A stretch of 64,000 nt of DNA from Flavobacterium hibernum (lineage in GTDB: Bacteria > Bacteroidota > Bacteroidia > Flavobacteriales > Flavobacteriaceae): positions 310,001-374,000 of the forward strand of contig NZ_JPRK01000005.1 in the NCBI RefSeq assembly GCF_000832125.1, read 5' to 3'. Positions within the stretch are counted from its first letter, which is position 1; each line of letters begins with the position of its first letter. This document shows positions 1-8,696 of this stretch, in pieces. Position numbers and translations under genes: made by a program. Under the pieces are notes generated by a model. That model was not told the DNA's origin and did not search any database. It was given only the letters and a program-made list of their open reading frames with translations.

Positions 1-363
1 TTTCTCAATAAAACCACCATTAACTAAAGCAGAGTTCAATTCTGCTACTGTCAAAGCTTTAAAACGAGCAGTAGTTGTAGTTACAGCAACAGGAGCAGCA
101 AATTTAGTTCCCGCTTTTGCAATTTCAATTGTATAGTTTACTACTGTTTGAGTCCCGTCGTACTTCGCATCATCCCAAATTACTGTTGTAGCAATTTCTT
201 TTTCTTTATCTTTTGTAAGAACAATATTGAAATCATTTTTTGGGCTAAGTAAAACTGGAGCCGTAACTGGCTGTATTACTGGTCTGTTTTCTACATCATC
301 TGCATTACATGATACTGCTAAAACACCAATGAATGCGATTAAAATTTTATATATATTTTTCAT
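1..363 (-). CDS. susE: SusE-like outer-membrane starch-binding lipoprotein, N-terminal part
   Basis: The reading frame starts with ATG at 363 on the minus strand and is still open at the window edge, so only about 121 residues are visible. It begins with a short hydrophobic segment ending in a lipobox (LAVSC, Cys19), followed by an acidic CNADD stretch that fits surface export of lipoproteins in this phylum. After that comes an Ig-like segment (VIWDDAKYDGTQ, then VNYTIEIAKAG) typical of the N-terminal domain of SusE/SusF proteins. It lies 23 bp downstream of susD in the same direction, the normal susC-susD-susE order. Family knowledge: SusE binds starch at the cell surface without cleaving it. 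The assignment rests on position, lipoprotein signal and domain style; the carbohydrate-binding modules lie outside the window. Confidence 0.8.
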   Translation of the reverse strand, partial: MKNIYKILIAFIGVLAVSCNADDVENRPVIQPVTAPVLLSPKNDFNIVLTKDKEKEIATTVIWDDAKYDGTQTVVNYTIEIAKAGTKFAAPVAVTTTTARFKALTVAELNSALVNGGFIEK

Positions 364-386
364 TTTATTATTTTTTATAAGGTTAG

Positions 387-1994
387 TTAGTATCCTGGAT
401 TTTGTTTTAAAGTTGGGTTAGCCTGAATAGTTTTTGAAGGAATTGGCATTAGATTTCTAAATTCTTCTGTACCACTACCATTTTTAACACCACCTTTCCA
501 CTGCCAGATCTTAGATCCTCCTGTGAATTTACCAAAACGAATTAAATCTGTTCTTCTGTGACATTCCCAGAACAATTCTCTTGCTCTTTCATCTAAAATA
601 AAGTCTAGCGTTAAGTCTGTAGCGGTAACGACACCAGCACCAGCTCTTACTCTAATTTTATTAATATACCCTAAAGCTGTTGTAGTATTACCAGAAGATG
701 CTCCTCTTAAAGTTGCTTCTGCATACATTAAATACACATCAGACAATCTGTACATTGGGAAATCTGTATCAGGAATATCATTTCTTTGTGCAGCAGTTCC
801 ATCAGAATTTACGTTAGTGAATTTTTTAACCGCATAACCATTAGTAAATACTCCATAATCAGCAATATCTAAAGTTTGCCCATTTGTATAAAAAGTTCCT
901 CTTTTATCAGCAGTTGCAGTTGCATCTGGAAACAATTGAACAAACTCTGGTCTTGCACGTATTCCAGACCATCCACCGTTCATACCTTGATCAGCAGCAT
1001 TCATACTTCCACCAATAGATGCATGAAGAATAAAACTCATTCCTCCTCCGGTAGCTCTAATTGCATTACCATCTCCAACAATTGGGAAGATAACTTCCTT
1101 TTGTGCTCCATTTCTATTGTTATCAGCAGAAAACAAGAAACGGTAAGGTACATTTGCAAAAGTATATGCAGAACCAGTTATAATATCATTACAAACTGTA
1201 GCAGCATCATTATTTCTTTCTGTTCCAGTGTATACTTTAGCATTTAAATAAATTTGCGCTAATAAAAACTTAGCAGCCGTTTTATCTACTCTACCATATT
1301 CATTAGCTCCAGAAGCAACTAATGTATTATCCATATCTTTTAATTCTGACTCTACAAAAGCAAAAACTTCTGCTCTTGTTTTTTGCTCTGGATAATAGAA
1401 TCCAACTGGATCTTTTTCAGTAGTAATTGGCACATTACCAAATAAGTCCATTAAATTCACATAAGAAAAAGCTCTTAAAAAACGAGCTTCTGCTCTAAGC
1501 TTAACAATTTCTGCCTTTAAAGTAGCATCAACACCTCTTGCCGTAAGTTTTTCATCCGTTGTTTGTCTTAAAAACTCATTAGCAACACTAATTTCGTAAA
1601 AAGCTCTTGAGAAAATTCCGTACAAAAACTGATTACTTGGACTCCATTGCTGACCATTTATTGCTGGTAAACCATCATCTGCCCATGCAATAATAGCCTC
1701 ATCTGTTGGGAATTCCTGCGAAACAAATAATAATCGCAAGTAACTACTAAAATCTCCCGTAAGACCAAAAATATCCGGAGAACCATCTCCATCATTTCCT
1801 CCTACATATAAACCTGCATACAATTTTGCTAAAACTTGTTTGTATGATGCCGGATCTTGAAAAAAGGTATCAGAAAGAAACTCATCATCATCCTTTGGCG
1901 TCACATCTAAGTCGCTCGTACACGAAGTAAGCGTCATACTCAATCCTAAAATGAATAGGAGAAAATAAGATATATATTTAAATGATATTTTCAT
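387..1994 (-). CDS. susD: SusD-like starch-binding outer-membrane lipoprotein
   Basis: This 535-residue SusD/RagB protein has a signal peptide with lipobox LTSC at Cys25, followed by an acidic run (DLDVTPKDDDEF). The N-terminal TPR-like core is visible in AEARFLRAFSYVNLMDLFG (about residues 168-186). The C-terminal RagB signature is present as RARELFWECHRRTDLIRFG. Length and ending are normal for the family. SusD caps the SusC channel and delivers glycans to it. The gene lies 36 bp downstream of susC and upstream of susE, so the three form one operon. The maltose/starch specificity is inferred from the GH13, GH97 and GH65 genes next door, not from the protein itself. Confidence 0.95.
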   Translation of the reverse strand: MKISFKYISYFLLFILGLSMTLTSCTSDLDVTPKDDDEFLSDTFFQDPASYKQVLAKLYAGLYVGGNDGDGSPDIFGLTGDFSSYLRLLFVSQEFPTDEAIIAWADDGLPAINGQQWSPSNQFLYGIFSRAFYEISVANEFLRQTTDEKLTARGVDATLKAEIVKLRAEARFLRAFSYVNLMDLFGNVPITTEKDPVGFYYPEQKTRAEVFAFVESELKDMDNTLVASGANEYGRVDKTAAKFLLAQIYLNAKVYTGTERNNDAATVCNDIITGSAYTFANVPYRFLFSADNNRNGAQKEVIFPIVGDGNAIRATGGGMSFILHASIGGSMNAADQGMNGGWSGIRARPEFVQLFPDATATADKRGTFYTNGQTLDIADYGVFTNGYAVKKFTNVNSDGTAAQRNDIPDTDFPMYRLSDVYLMYAEATLRGASSGNTTTALGYINKIRVRAGAGVVTATDLTLDFILDERARELFWECHRRTDLIRFGKFTGGSKIWQWKGGVKNGSGTEEFRNLMPIPSKTIQANPTLKQNPGY

Positions 1995-2030
1995 TTTGTT
2001 TATTTTTAAATTTAATTTTTCAATGTACTA

Positions 2031-5012
2031 TTAGAAATTCGCATTTACTCCAAACAAGAATGTTCTGGCTCTTGGATAAACATTATTGTCTATTCCGTTG
2101 AATTTCTCAGGATCTAAACCATCGTATTTTGTTAAAACAAAAACATTCTGAACTCCTACCGTAAATCTTAACGAAGCAGCTTTTAATAATGTTTTATCAA
2201 AAGTGTATCCAAATACTACGTTATCAAGTTTGATAAAAGAAGCGTCTTTTACAAAATAATCCGAGTAATTACGTTGCGTTCCATTAGAGTTACTTTCTGT
2301 AGTAAAACCAGTATTGTAATAATCAGTACTAATATTAGACAAATCAGAATCTCTTCTTAACCCTGCTTGTAAATATCCTTTATCAGAACTTACGTTATCA
2401 TAAATATAGTTTCCTAAACTAGCTCTCCAGTTCATTGTAAAATCGAATTTTTTATAATTCAAAGTAGAGTACAACCCGAAAGTATAATCTGCCGTTGGTT
2501 TATGAAATTTATAACGATCTGCATCTGTAATAGCGCCATCGCCATTTCTGTCTGCATAAGCACCTTGAATTGGTCTCTTGTTTGCATCATATAATTGCTC
2601 AAAAACAAAGAATGAATTTGGAGCAAATCCTGCAGAATGTATCAATACTTGGTTTCCTGTACCTCCAGCAATAATATCTCCTGTAATATATCCTTGAAAT
2701 CCTGGAACATTAGTTCCTAAATCAGTGATTTTTTGATCGATATAAGTTGCATTAACAGCAAGGTTCCATGTCAATTTATCATTTTTGATAATGTCTGACT
2801 GAAGATTAAACTCAACCCCTTTAGTTCTTACGCTACCAATATTACTATATCCTTGGTTTCTAATATTTGCACCATCAGGGTAAGCGATTTCAGCCAAAAG
2901 GTCACTTGATTTTTTATCAAAATAATTAACCGTTCCAGTAATTCTGTCTTTAAAAAATCCAAAATCCACACCTACGTTCATCTCAGCCAAATCTTCCCAT
3001 TTAATATCTGGGTTATAACCTTCTGGTCTTGCAGCTTTGTAAATAACTCCATTAAAAAGGTATTGTGTATTGATTGTTCCTAAAGTTACTCTTCTTAGGT
3101 AATCGTATTGAGGTACAATATCTTGCTGACCTGTAGTTCCGTATCCAACTCTTAATTTTAAACTTGACAAAGTCTCATTATCTTTTAAGAACTCTTCTTG
3201 AGCAACATTCCATGCAAAAGCAGCTCCTCCAAAATTACCCCATCTGTTTTCTTTAGCAAAACGAGAAGTTCCGTCTCTTCTGTAGTTTAAAGTCAATAAA
3301 TATCTACTGTCATAATTTAAAGTCAAACGACCAAAATACGATTGTAAGTTAATATCCGGATCTGTAGTAACATCTTCTTTTGGATTTGGCTCTTTTGTTT
3401 GACCTGAATCATATCCAACTCTTTGAAACAACTGGTAGTTATATCCTGCTGTTGCATCAATTTTAAACTTACCTAAATCTTTAGTATAGTTAAAATAAGT
3501 ATTTAAGTTTTTATTTTGGCGACTATCAGTATAATGAATATCTCCTCCTAAATTTACCCATTTTCCACTGCTAAATACTTCTGGCTGATATCCTAAAATA
3601 CTTTGGTTACTTACTCTTGTATAACCATTACTATTAAATTTATCAATTCCTCCTTCTACAACTACTCTTAAATCTTCGAAGAAATGAAGTTTATAGTCTA
3701 ATCTAATATTTCCCCATTTTCTAGTAGATGTTGATCTACGATCGTCTTGATTTAATCTGGCAACTGGGTTTCTTGCAGGCAATAATGGTACATTTCCATT
3801 TGCCTCCAACCATTCAAAGTAACCTGCATAACGAGAACCCGTTTGATAAACAGATTGTGTTGGATCGAATGAAATAGCACTACCAATTACCGGACCTTCA
3901 TCTTGAAATTGATTTTTTCCAAATGCTAAATTTCCGCTAATATCAATTTTTAAGTGATTATCAAATAAAACTGGGTTTAACGATAACGATGTCGTAGTTC
4001 TTTCAAAAGAAGTGTTTCTTAAGATTCCAGGATTATCAACATTTCCAACAGATAAACGTACGGGCAATTTGTTGAACAAAGCACCACTTACAGAGATATT
4101 GTTGTTTGTTGTTAAAGCAGTATGAAAAATTTCATTTTGCCAGTTTGTATTTGCTGTACCCAATAAAGCTTTTTGAGCTGCATTTCCTTTTTCATTTACT
4201 AAAGCACGAAATTGGTCAGCACTTAAAACATCTACAGTATTTGCAACTGTATTAATACCTACTTGAGAATTAAAGTTAACTTTTACACCACCTTTAGTTC
4301 CTTTTTTAGTAGTAATTACAATTACACCATTTGCAGCTCTAGAACCGTAAATTGCAGCAGCAGAAGCATCTTTAAGCACAGTAAAAGATTCGATATCATT
4401 TGGATCAATTGTAGACAAAATACTTGTAGATCCGTTAGGAACCGCATTACTCATAGGAAGTCCGTCAATTACAATTAAAGGCTCATTCGAAGCACTTAAC
4501 GAAGATCCTCCACGAATTCTAATATCTGCTTTAGCTCCCGGCGCACCTCCACCAACAACGTTTACACCAGCAATACGACCGCTAATTAAACTTTCTGGAG
4601 TTACGTTAATTCCTTTATTAAATTCTTTTGCAGAAATTTGAGAAACAGATCCCGTTGCGTCTTTTTTCTTAACAGTACCGTAACCTACTTGTACCACAAC
4701 CTCTTTAAGCTGATTGTTATCTTCTTCTAAAGAAACAGTTAACGATTGTTGTCCATTATAAGTAACAGTTGACGTTTTGTATCCAATAAATGAAACATTA
4801 ATTTTGTCTCCATTTTTTAAATTAGATAACTGAAATTTACCGTCAAAATCTGTTGATGTGCCACCTGGAGCACCTTGTACATTTACATTTACTCCCGGGA
4901 TTGGTTGTCCCGTTGCCAAATCGGCAACCGTTCCTTTTAAAGTACTTTGAGCGAGCACAGTAAACGGCAACAGTAGGAATAAAAATAACAACTTTTTGTA
5001 AATTGTTTTCAT
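2031..5012 (-). CDS. susC: SusC-like TonB-linked outer-membrane transporter
   Basis: This 993-residue SusC/RagA family TonB-dependent transporter has a signal peptide (residues 1-21, ending VLAQ). A carboxypeptidase-regulatory-like beta-sandwich follows at about 23-100, containing GTVADLATGQPIPGVNV. The plug domain is at about 115-235 and includes VVQVGYGTVKKKDATGSVS and the family stretch DASAAAIYGSRAANGVIV. The C-terminal part forms the beta barrel and ends in an aromatic residue (FGVNANF), as expected for outer-membrane insertion. It imports maltooligosaccharides together with SusD. It is divergent from the LacI gene, and the 236-bp gap holds candidate control sites. Confidence 0.96.
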   Translation of the reverse strand: MKTIYKKLLFLFLLLPFTVLAQSTLKGTVADLATGQPIPGVNVNVQGAPGGTSTDFDGKFQLSNLKNGDKINVSFIGYKTSTVTYNGQQSLTVSLEEDNNQLKEVVVQVGYGTVKKKDATGSVSQISAKEFNKGINVTPESLISGRIAGVNVVGGGAPGAKADIRIRGGSSLSASNEPLIVIDGLPMSNAVPNGSTSILSTIDPNDIESFTVLKDASAAAIYGSRAANGVIVITTKKGTKGGVKVNFNSQVGINTVANTVDVLSADQFRALVNEKGNAAQKALLGTANTNWQNEIFHTALTTNNNISVSGALFNKLPVRLSVGNVDNPGILRNTSFERTTTSLSLNPVLFDNHLKIDISGNLAFGKNQFQDEGPVIGSAISFDPTQSVYQTGSRYAGYFEWLEANGNVPLLPARNPVARLNQDDRRSTSTRKWGNIRLDYKLHFFEDLRVVVEGGIDKFNSNGYTRVSNQSILGYQPEVFSSGKWVNLGGDIHYTDSRQNKNLNTYFNYTKDLGKFKIDATAGYNYQLFQRVGYDSGQTKEPNPKEDVTTDPDINLQSYFGRLTLNYDSRYLLTLNYRRDGTSRFAKENRWGNFGGAAFAWNVAQEEFLKDNETLSSLKLRVGYGTTGQQDIVPQYDYLRRVTLGTINTQYLFNGVIYKAARPEGYNPDIKWEDLAEMNVGVDFGFFKDRITGTVNYFDKKSSDLLAEIAYPDGANIRNQGYSNIGSVRTKGVEFNLQSDIIKNDKLTWNLAVNATYIDQKITDLGTNVPGFQGYITGDIIAGGTGNQVLIHSAGFAPNSFFVFEQLYDANKRPIQGAYADRNGDGAITDADRYKFHKPTADYTFGLYSTLNYKKFDFTMNWRASLGNYIYDNVSSDKGYLQAGLRRDSDLSNISTDYYNTGFTTESNSNGTQRNYSDYFVKDASFIKLDNVVFGYTFDKTLLKAASLRFTVGVQNVFVLTKYDGLDPEKFNGIDNNVYPRARTFLFGVNANF

Positions 5013-5062
5013 ACTTTTTGTTTAAATTAGTTTGAGTTTTTGATTGTTAGTTAAGTTTTTAA

Positions 5063-5085
5063 TTTTACTTCGAATTTCAAAATTA
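5063..5085 (-). promoter_or_regulatory. Candidate susC promoter and regulator site
   Basis: On the minus strand 5085-5078 reads TAATTTTG, an exact match to the Bacteroidota -7 box TAnnTTTG, about 65 bp before the susC start; no well-spaced TTG -33 box was found. Immediately downstream, 5063-5074 is TTTTACTTCGAA on the plus strand. The same 12-mer occurs at 6387-6398 upstream of the sugar transporter gene. It contains TTCGAA, a palindrome with the central CG usual in LacI-family operators. Confidence 0.4.
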
Positions 5086-5248
5086 GGAATTTATTAACAT
5101 GCTCGACCACAGTCAATTTTTATTGAGTTACGAAAACGTGGTAGTGTTGAAAACTTTCTATTTTTTGTAATCTTTTAAGTCAAAAATTGTCAATTATAAA
5201 AATATAAGATACCTTTATTAACAATTAGATTTTTTTCAAATAAATACC

Positions 5249-6280
5249 ATGAAACGCAAAATAACCCTAAAACAGATTGCAAAGGAACTTGACGTATCCA
5301 TTTCAACTGTCTCAAAATCACTACGAAACAGTCTGGAAATAGGAGAAGAAACACGTTTAAAAGTTCAAGCTTTTGCAAAGTTTTACAACTATAAGCCCAA
5401 CAACATCGCTCTTAGTCTAAAAAATCGAAAAACCAAAAGTATTGGTATTATCATTCCGGAAATTGTACATTATTTTTTCTCTACTGTAATCAACGGAATA
5501 GAACAAGTTGCCAACGAAAACGGCTATAGTGTTGTGATCTGTTTATCCGATGATTCTTTTGATAAAGAAGTCCTAAATATGGAAATGTTAGCCAACGGAA
5601 GCATCGACGGTTTTATCATGTCTCTCTCTAAAGAAACCCAGTACAAAGGCGATTTTCACCACATTACCGAAGTTATCAATCAAGGAATGCCCGTTGTAAT
5701 GTTTGACCGCGTTACCAACGATATTTTGTGCGATAAAGTAATTATTGATGATAAAGCTGCCGCTTATGAAGCTGTTCAAAGTTTAATTGATAACGGCAGA
5801 AAAAAGATCGCTCTCGTAACTACTGTTGATTATGTAAGTGTTGGAAAATTAAGAACCGATGGTTACGAAAAAGCACTTCTGGACAACGGATTACCATTCA
5901 ACGAAGATTTAATCATTAAAATTGAAGATGTAGATACTTGCGAAATTACCATAAGTCAGCTTTTACACGACAGAGCTTTTGACGCTGTTTTTGCTGTAAA
6001 CGAGCTTTTTGCCGTAACAATTATCAAAACTGCAAGTAAAATGGGATTAAAAGTTCCCGAAGATTTGGCTGTAATTGCTTTTACAGATGGAATTATCTCC
6101 AAATACTCTACGCCAAGTATTACAACAGTAAGTCAAAGCGGTGAAAAAATGGGAAATAAAGCAGCTAAAATGCTGATCGAAAGACTCGAAGCCGATCACG
6201 ATGATGACGAAGAAGAAAATGAAAATTATACCACCGAAGTGATCGAAACACATCTCATAAAAAGAGAATCTACTGACTAA
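5249..6280 (+). CDS. LacI-family transcriptional regulator of the maltodextrin locus
   Basis: This 343-residue LacI/GalR protein has an N-terminal helix-turn-helix at about residues 5-27 (ITLKQIAKELDVSISTVSKS) and a hinge region around 45-60. The periplasmic-binding-protein-like sensor domain starts at about 62 (KSIGIIIPEIVHYFF). The effector domain appears complete, with a conserved ending near FTDGIISKYSTPSITTVSQ. The gene sits between susC (divergent) and the transporter operon (same strand), the obvious targets. The ligand is inferred to be maltose or a maltooligosaccharide. Many Bacteroides use the hybrid regulator SusR here, so a LacI-type regulator is a lineage difference. A strong terminator follows 23 bp after the stop, so it is probably its own transcript. 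Confidence 0.93.
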   Translation: MKRKITLKQIAKELDVSISTVSKSLRNSLEIGEETRLKVQAFAKFYNYKPNNIALSLKNRKTKSIGIIIPEIVHYFFSTVINGIEQVANENGYSVVICLSDDSFDKEVLNMEMLANGSIDGFIMSLSKETQYKGDFHHITEVINQGMPVVMFDRVTNDILCDKVIIDDKAAAYEAVQSLIDNGRKKIALVTTVDYVSVGKLRTDGYEKALLDNGLPFNEDLIIKIEDVDTCEITISQLLHDRAFDAVFAVNELFAVTIIKTASKMGLKVPEDLAVIAFTDGIISKYSTPSITTVSQSGEKMGNKAAKMLIERLEADHDDDEEENENYTTEVIETHLIKRESTD

Positions 6281-6303
6281 TTTTCTTAAAATCAACATAT
6301 TCT

Positions 6304-6333
6304 AAAGCCATAAATAATATTTATGGCTTTTTT
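6304..6333 (+). terminator. Rho-independent terminator after the LacI gene
   Basis: A perfect 12-bp stem (AAAGCCATAAAT at 6304-6315 pairing with 6319-6330) has a 3-nt loop and runs into a T tract. Confidence 0.9.
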
Positions 6334-6386
6334 GTTAGGCTATTTAAAAAAATAATTAATACTTTTACGCCGATCAAAGCTTTTAC

Positions 6387-6432
6387 TTTTACTTCGAAAA
6401 AACAGTAAGTTTTGATAAGCAAAGCGCTTATC
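6387..6432 (+). promoter_or_regulatory. Candidate LacI operators upstream of the transporter operon
   Basis: Two elements lie 27-72 bp before the transporter start. First, 6387-6398 repeats exactly the 12-mer TTTTACTTCGAA seen before susC. Second, 6414-6432 is an inverted repeat, GATAAGC-N5-GCTTATC, enclosing the perfect palindrome AAGCGCTT (6422-6429) with a central CG. LacI-family operators are commonly palindromes with a central CG. Binding by the neighbouring regulator is inference. Confidence 0.5.
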
Positions 6433-6458
6433 GTCTAATTAATTTTTTAATTACGATA

Positions 6459-7811
6459 ATGGAAAAGCGTAAATTAAGTTTCTGGGAAATCTGGAATATG
6501 AGTTTCGGTTTCTTAGGAATACAAATGGGATTTGCACTTCAGAATGCAAATGCCAGTAGAATTCTTCAAATTTTTGGTGCCGACGTACATGAATTATCAT
6601 GGTTCTGGATTATTGCTCCTCTTATGGGATTAATAGTGCAGCCTGTTATTGGTCATTATAGCGACAAAACTTGGGGAAGATTTGGAAGACGAAAGCCATT
6701 TTTTCTTGTAGGTGCTATTTTAGCTTCAGTTGGATTAATTTTAATGCCACAGGCCAATATTTTCATTTCAGTATTACCCGCTTTATGGGTTGGAGCCGGA
6801 ATGTTAATGATCATGGACGCCTCTTTCAACATTGCAATGGAGCCCTTTCGTGCTTTAGTTGGTGACAACTTAAGAACAGATCAACGTACGGCAGGTTTCA
6901 GTATTCAAACTTCATTAATTGGTTTTGGAGCCGTAATTGGTTCAGCTTTACCTTATGTTTTAACAAAATACTTTCATGTTTCAAACAGCACCGTTCCCGG
7001 AAGTGTACCCTTAAATTTGACGCTTTCTTTTATTATTGGTGCTGCGGTTTTAATTGGTTCAATTTTAGTAACACTTTTTACAACAAAAGAATATACTCCC
7101 GAAGAATTAGCCAATTTTGAAGATCCGCAAAGTGAAGCAGATATTCCTTCTGATGAGAAATCAAAACTTACAGACATTTTTACAGACTTTGCAAAAATGC
7201 CAACAACAATGCGTCAGCTAAGTTGGGTACAATTTTTCTCTTGGTTTGGATTATTTGGAATGTGGGTTTTTACCACTCCGGCAATTGCACATCACATTTA
7301 CGGATTACCATTAAGCGACACTTCAAGCCAGCAATATCAGGATGCTGGAGACTGGGTCGGAATTTTATTTGGTGTTTACAACTTAGTTTCAGCTATTATC
7401 GCACTGTTTTTTCTTCCATACATCGCTAAAAAAATTGGTCGAAAATCAACGCATGCACTTTCATTAATTATTGGAGGAATTGGGTTAATCTCGATTTATT
7501 TTATGCCAAATGAAGATTGGGTTGTTTTACCAATGATTTTAATTGGAGTTGCGTGGGCAAGTATTCTGGCAATGCCTTATGCGATTCTTGCAGGATCAAT
7601 TGCTCCTAAAAAAATGGGCGTTTACATGGGAATCTTCAACTTCTTTGTTGTTATTCCGCAAATTGTAAATGCACTTATTGGAGGTCCAATTGTAAAATAT
7701 CTTTACAACGGCGATGCCATTTATGCCCTAATTACAAGTGGAGTTAGTTTTTTAATTGCCGCTCTTTTAGTCTACAAAGTAAAAGATGTAGACGATACTA
7801 TTCAAAAATAA
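6459..7811 (+). CDS. MFS sugar transporter (maltose uptake, inner membrane)
   Basis: This 450-residue major-facilitator protein has about 12 predicted membrane segments. The N-terminal half carries FWEIWNMSFGFLGIQMGFAL and the MFS loop motif YSDKTWGRFGRRKPF at about residues 67-81. This is the glycoside/SLC45-like sugar:cation symporter style that accompanies maltose phosphorylase genes in flavobacteria. A cytoplasmic loop at about 205-240 separates the two six-helix halves, and the second half repeats a charged loop (AKKIGRKSTH). It is first in a plus-strand operon with pgmB and the GH65, GH97 and GH13 genes, and probably brings maltose from periplasm to cytoplasm. Substrate is inferred from context. 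Confidence 0.88.
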   Translation: MEKRKLSFWEIWNMSFGFLGIQMGFALQNANASRILQIFGADVHELSWFWIIAPLMGLIVQPVIGHYSDKTWGRFGRRKPFFLVGAILASVGLILMPQANIFISVLPALWVGAGMLMIMDASFNIAMEPFRALVGDNLRTDQRTAGFSIQTSLIGFGAVIGSALPYVLTKYFHVSNSTVPGSVPLNLTLSFIIGAAVLIGSILVTLFTTKEYTPEELANFEDPQSEADIPSDEKSKLTDIFTDFAKMPTTMRQLSWVQFFSWFGLFGMWVFTTPAIAHHIYGLPLSDTSSQQYQDAGDWVGILFGVYNLVSAIIALFFLPYIAKKIGRKSTHALSLIIGGIGLISIYFMPNEDWVVLPMILIGVAWASILAMPYAILAGSIAPKKMGVYMGIFNFFVVIPQIVNALIGGPIVKYLYNGDAIYALITSGVSFLIAALLVYKVKDVDDTIQK

Positions 7812-7832
7812 TAAAGCAGAATTTTCTATATA

Positions 7833-8486
7833 ATGAACAAAAAAGCATTCATATTCGACCTTGACGGAGTGATCGTTGATACCGCCAAATACCATTTTTT
7901 AGCTTGGCAAAAAATTGCACAATCTTTAAATATAAATTTCACACACGAAGATAACGAATTACTAAAAGGTGTAAGTCGGGTACGTTCGTTGGATATTATA
8001 CTTGGATTAGGAAACGTTCAGGCTTCGCAGGAAGACAAGGACAAATGGTTAATTCAAAAAAACGAAGATTATTTATCGTATTTAGTCGACATGAATGAAA
8101 GTGAAATTCTTCCGGGAGTTTTAAAAATTCTGAAACTATTAAAAGATAAAAATCAAGGAATTGCGTTGGGTTCTGCCAGCAAAAATGCAAGACCAATTCT
8201 GGAAAAAACAGGGATTCTATCTTACTTCGATGTTATTGTTGACGGAAACGACGTTACAAATGCAAAACCAGATCCAGAAGTTTTCTTGAAAGCAGCGCAA
8301 TTATTAAACATTGATGCAAAAAATTCAATTGTATTTGAAGATTCTGTAGCAGGAATTCAGGCAGCCAATATTGGCGGAATGGTAAGTGTAGGAATTGGTG
8401 AGGAAACAATTTTACATGAAGCTCAATACATTTTTAAAGATTTTACCGAAATCAGTTCAGAGTTTATCGAGAAATTGATTGGTTAA
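7833..8486 (+). CDS. pgmB: Beta-phosphoglucomutase
   Basis: This 217-residue HAD-superfamily enzyme has the phosphorylated aspartate and acid/base aspartate in FDLDGVIVDT (Asp9 and Asp11), a cap domain at about 15-90, motif II in LGSASKNA and motif IV in VFEDSVAGIQAA. The cap sequence and the GSASKN loop match beta-phosphoglucomutase rather than phosphoglycolate phosphatase. It converts beta-glucose-1-phosphate to glucose-6-phosphate in the cytoplasm. It lies 21 bp after the transporter and just before the GH65 maltose phosphorylase, which makes its substrate; this pairing is the main support for the specific function. Confidence 0.93.
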   Translation: MNKKAFIFDLDGVIVDTAKYHFLAWQKIAQSLNINFTHEDNELLKGVSRVRSLDIILGLGNVQASQEDKDKWLIQKNEDYLSYLVDMNESEILPGVLKILKLLKDKNQGIALGSASKNARPILEKTGILSYFDVIVDGNDVTNAKPDPEVFLKAAQLLNIDAKNSIVFEDSVAGIQAANIGGMVSVGIGEETILHEAQYIFKDFTEISSEFIEKLIG

Positions 8487-8696
8487 TCTAGAATGTGGCA
8501 ATGTGTCAATTTGATAATTACAAAATGAAAAATTATCTAATTGAAAAAACAAAAATCATAACAAATCATCTAATCAACAAACAATAAAACAATCAGCAAT
8601 TACAGATAAAATCAAGTTAGAAACGTCAAACAATAATTATCTAATTGACACATTTTCTAATTATCCAATTGCCCAATTATCTAATTAAAGAAAAAA
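8487..8696 (+). repeat. AT-rich intergenic repeat tract
   Basis: This 210-bp spacer is built from degenerate AT-rich units related to AATTATCTAATTG and GTGTCAATT in both orientations (for example 8642-8656 and 8678-8690). The same unit recurs at 33640-33735. No gene or clear promoter was seen. It separates pgmB from the GH65 gene without any obvious terminator. Confidence 0.7.

Noticed and set aside
876..1247. A 123-codon plus-strand frame opposite susD
   Set aside because: It is entirely antisense to a well-supported gene and its serine/cysteine-rich product resembles no family; frames like this are common opposite AT-rich genes.
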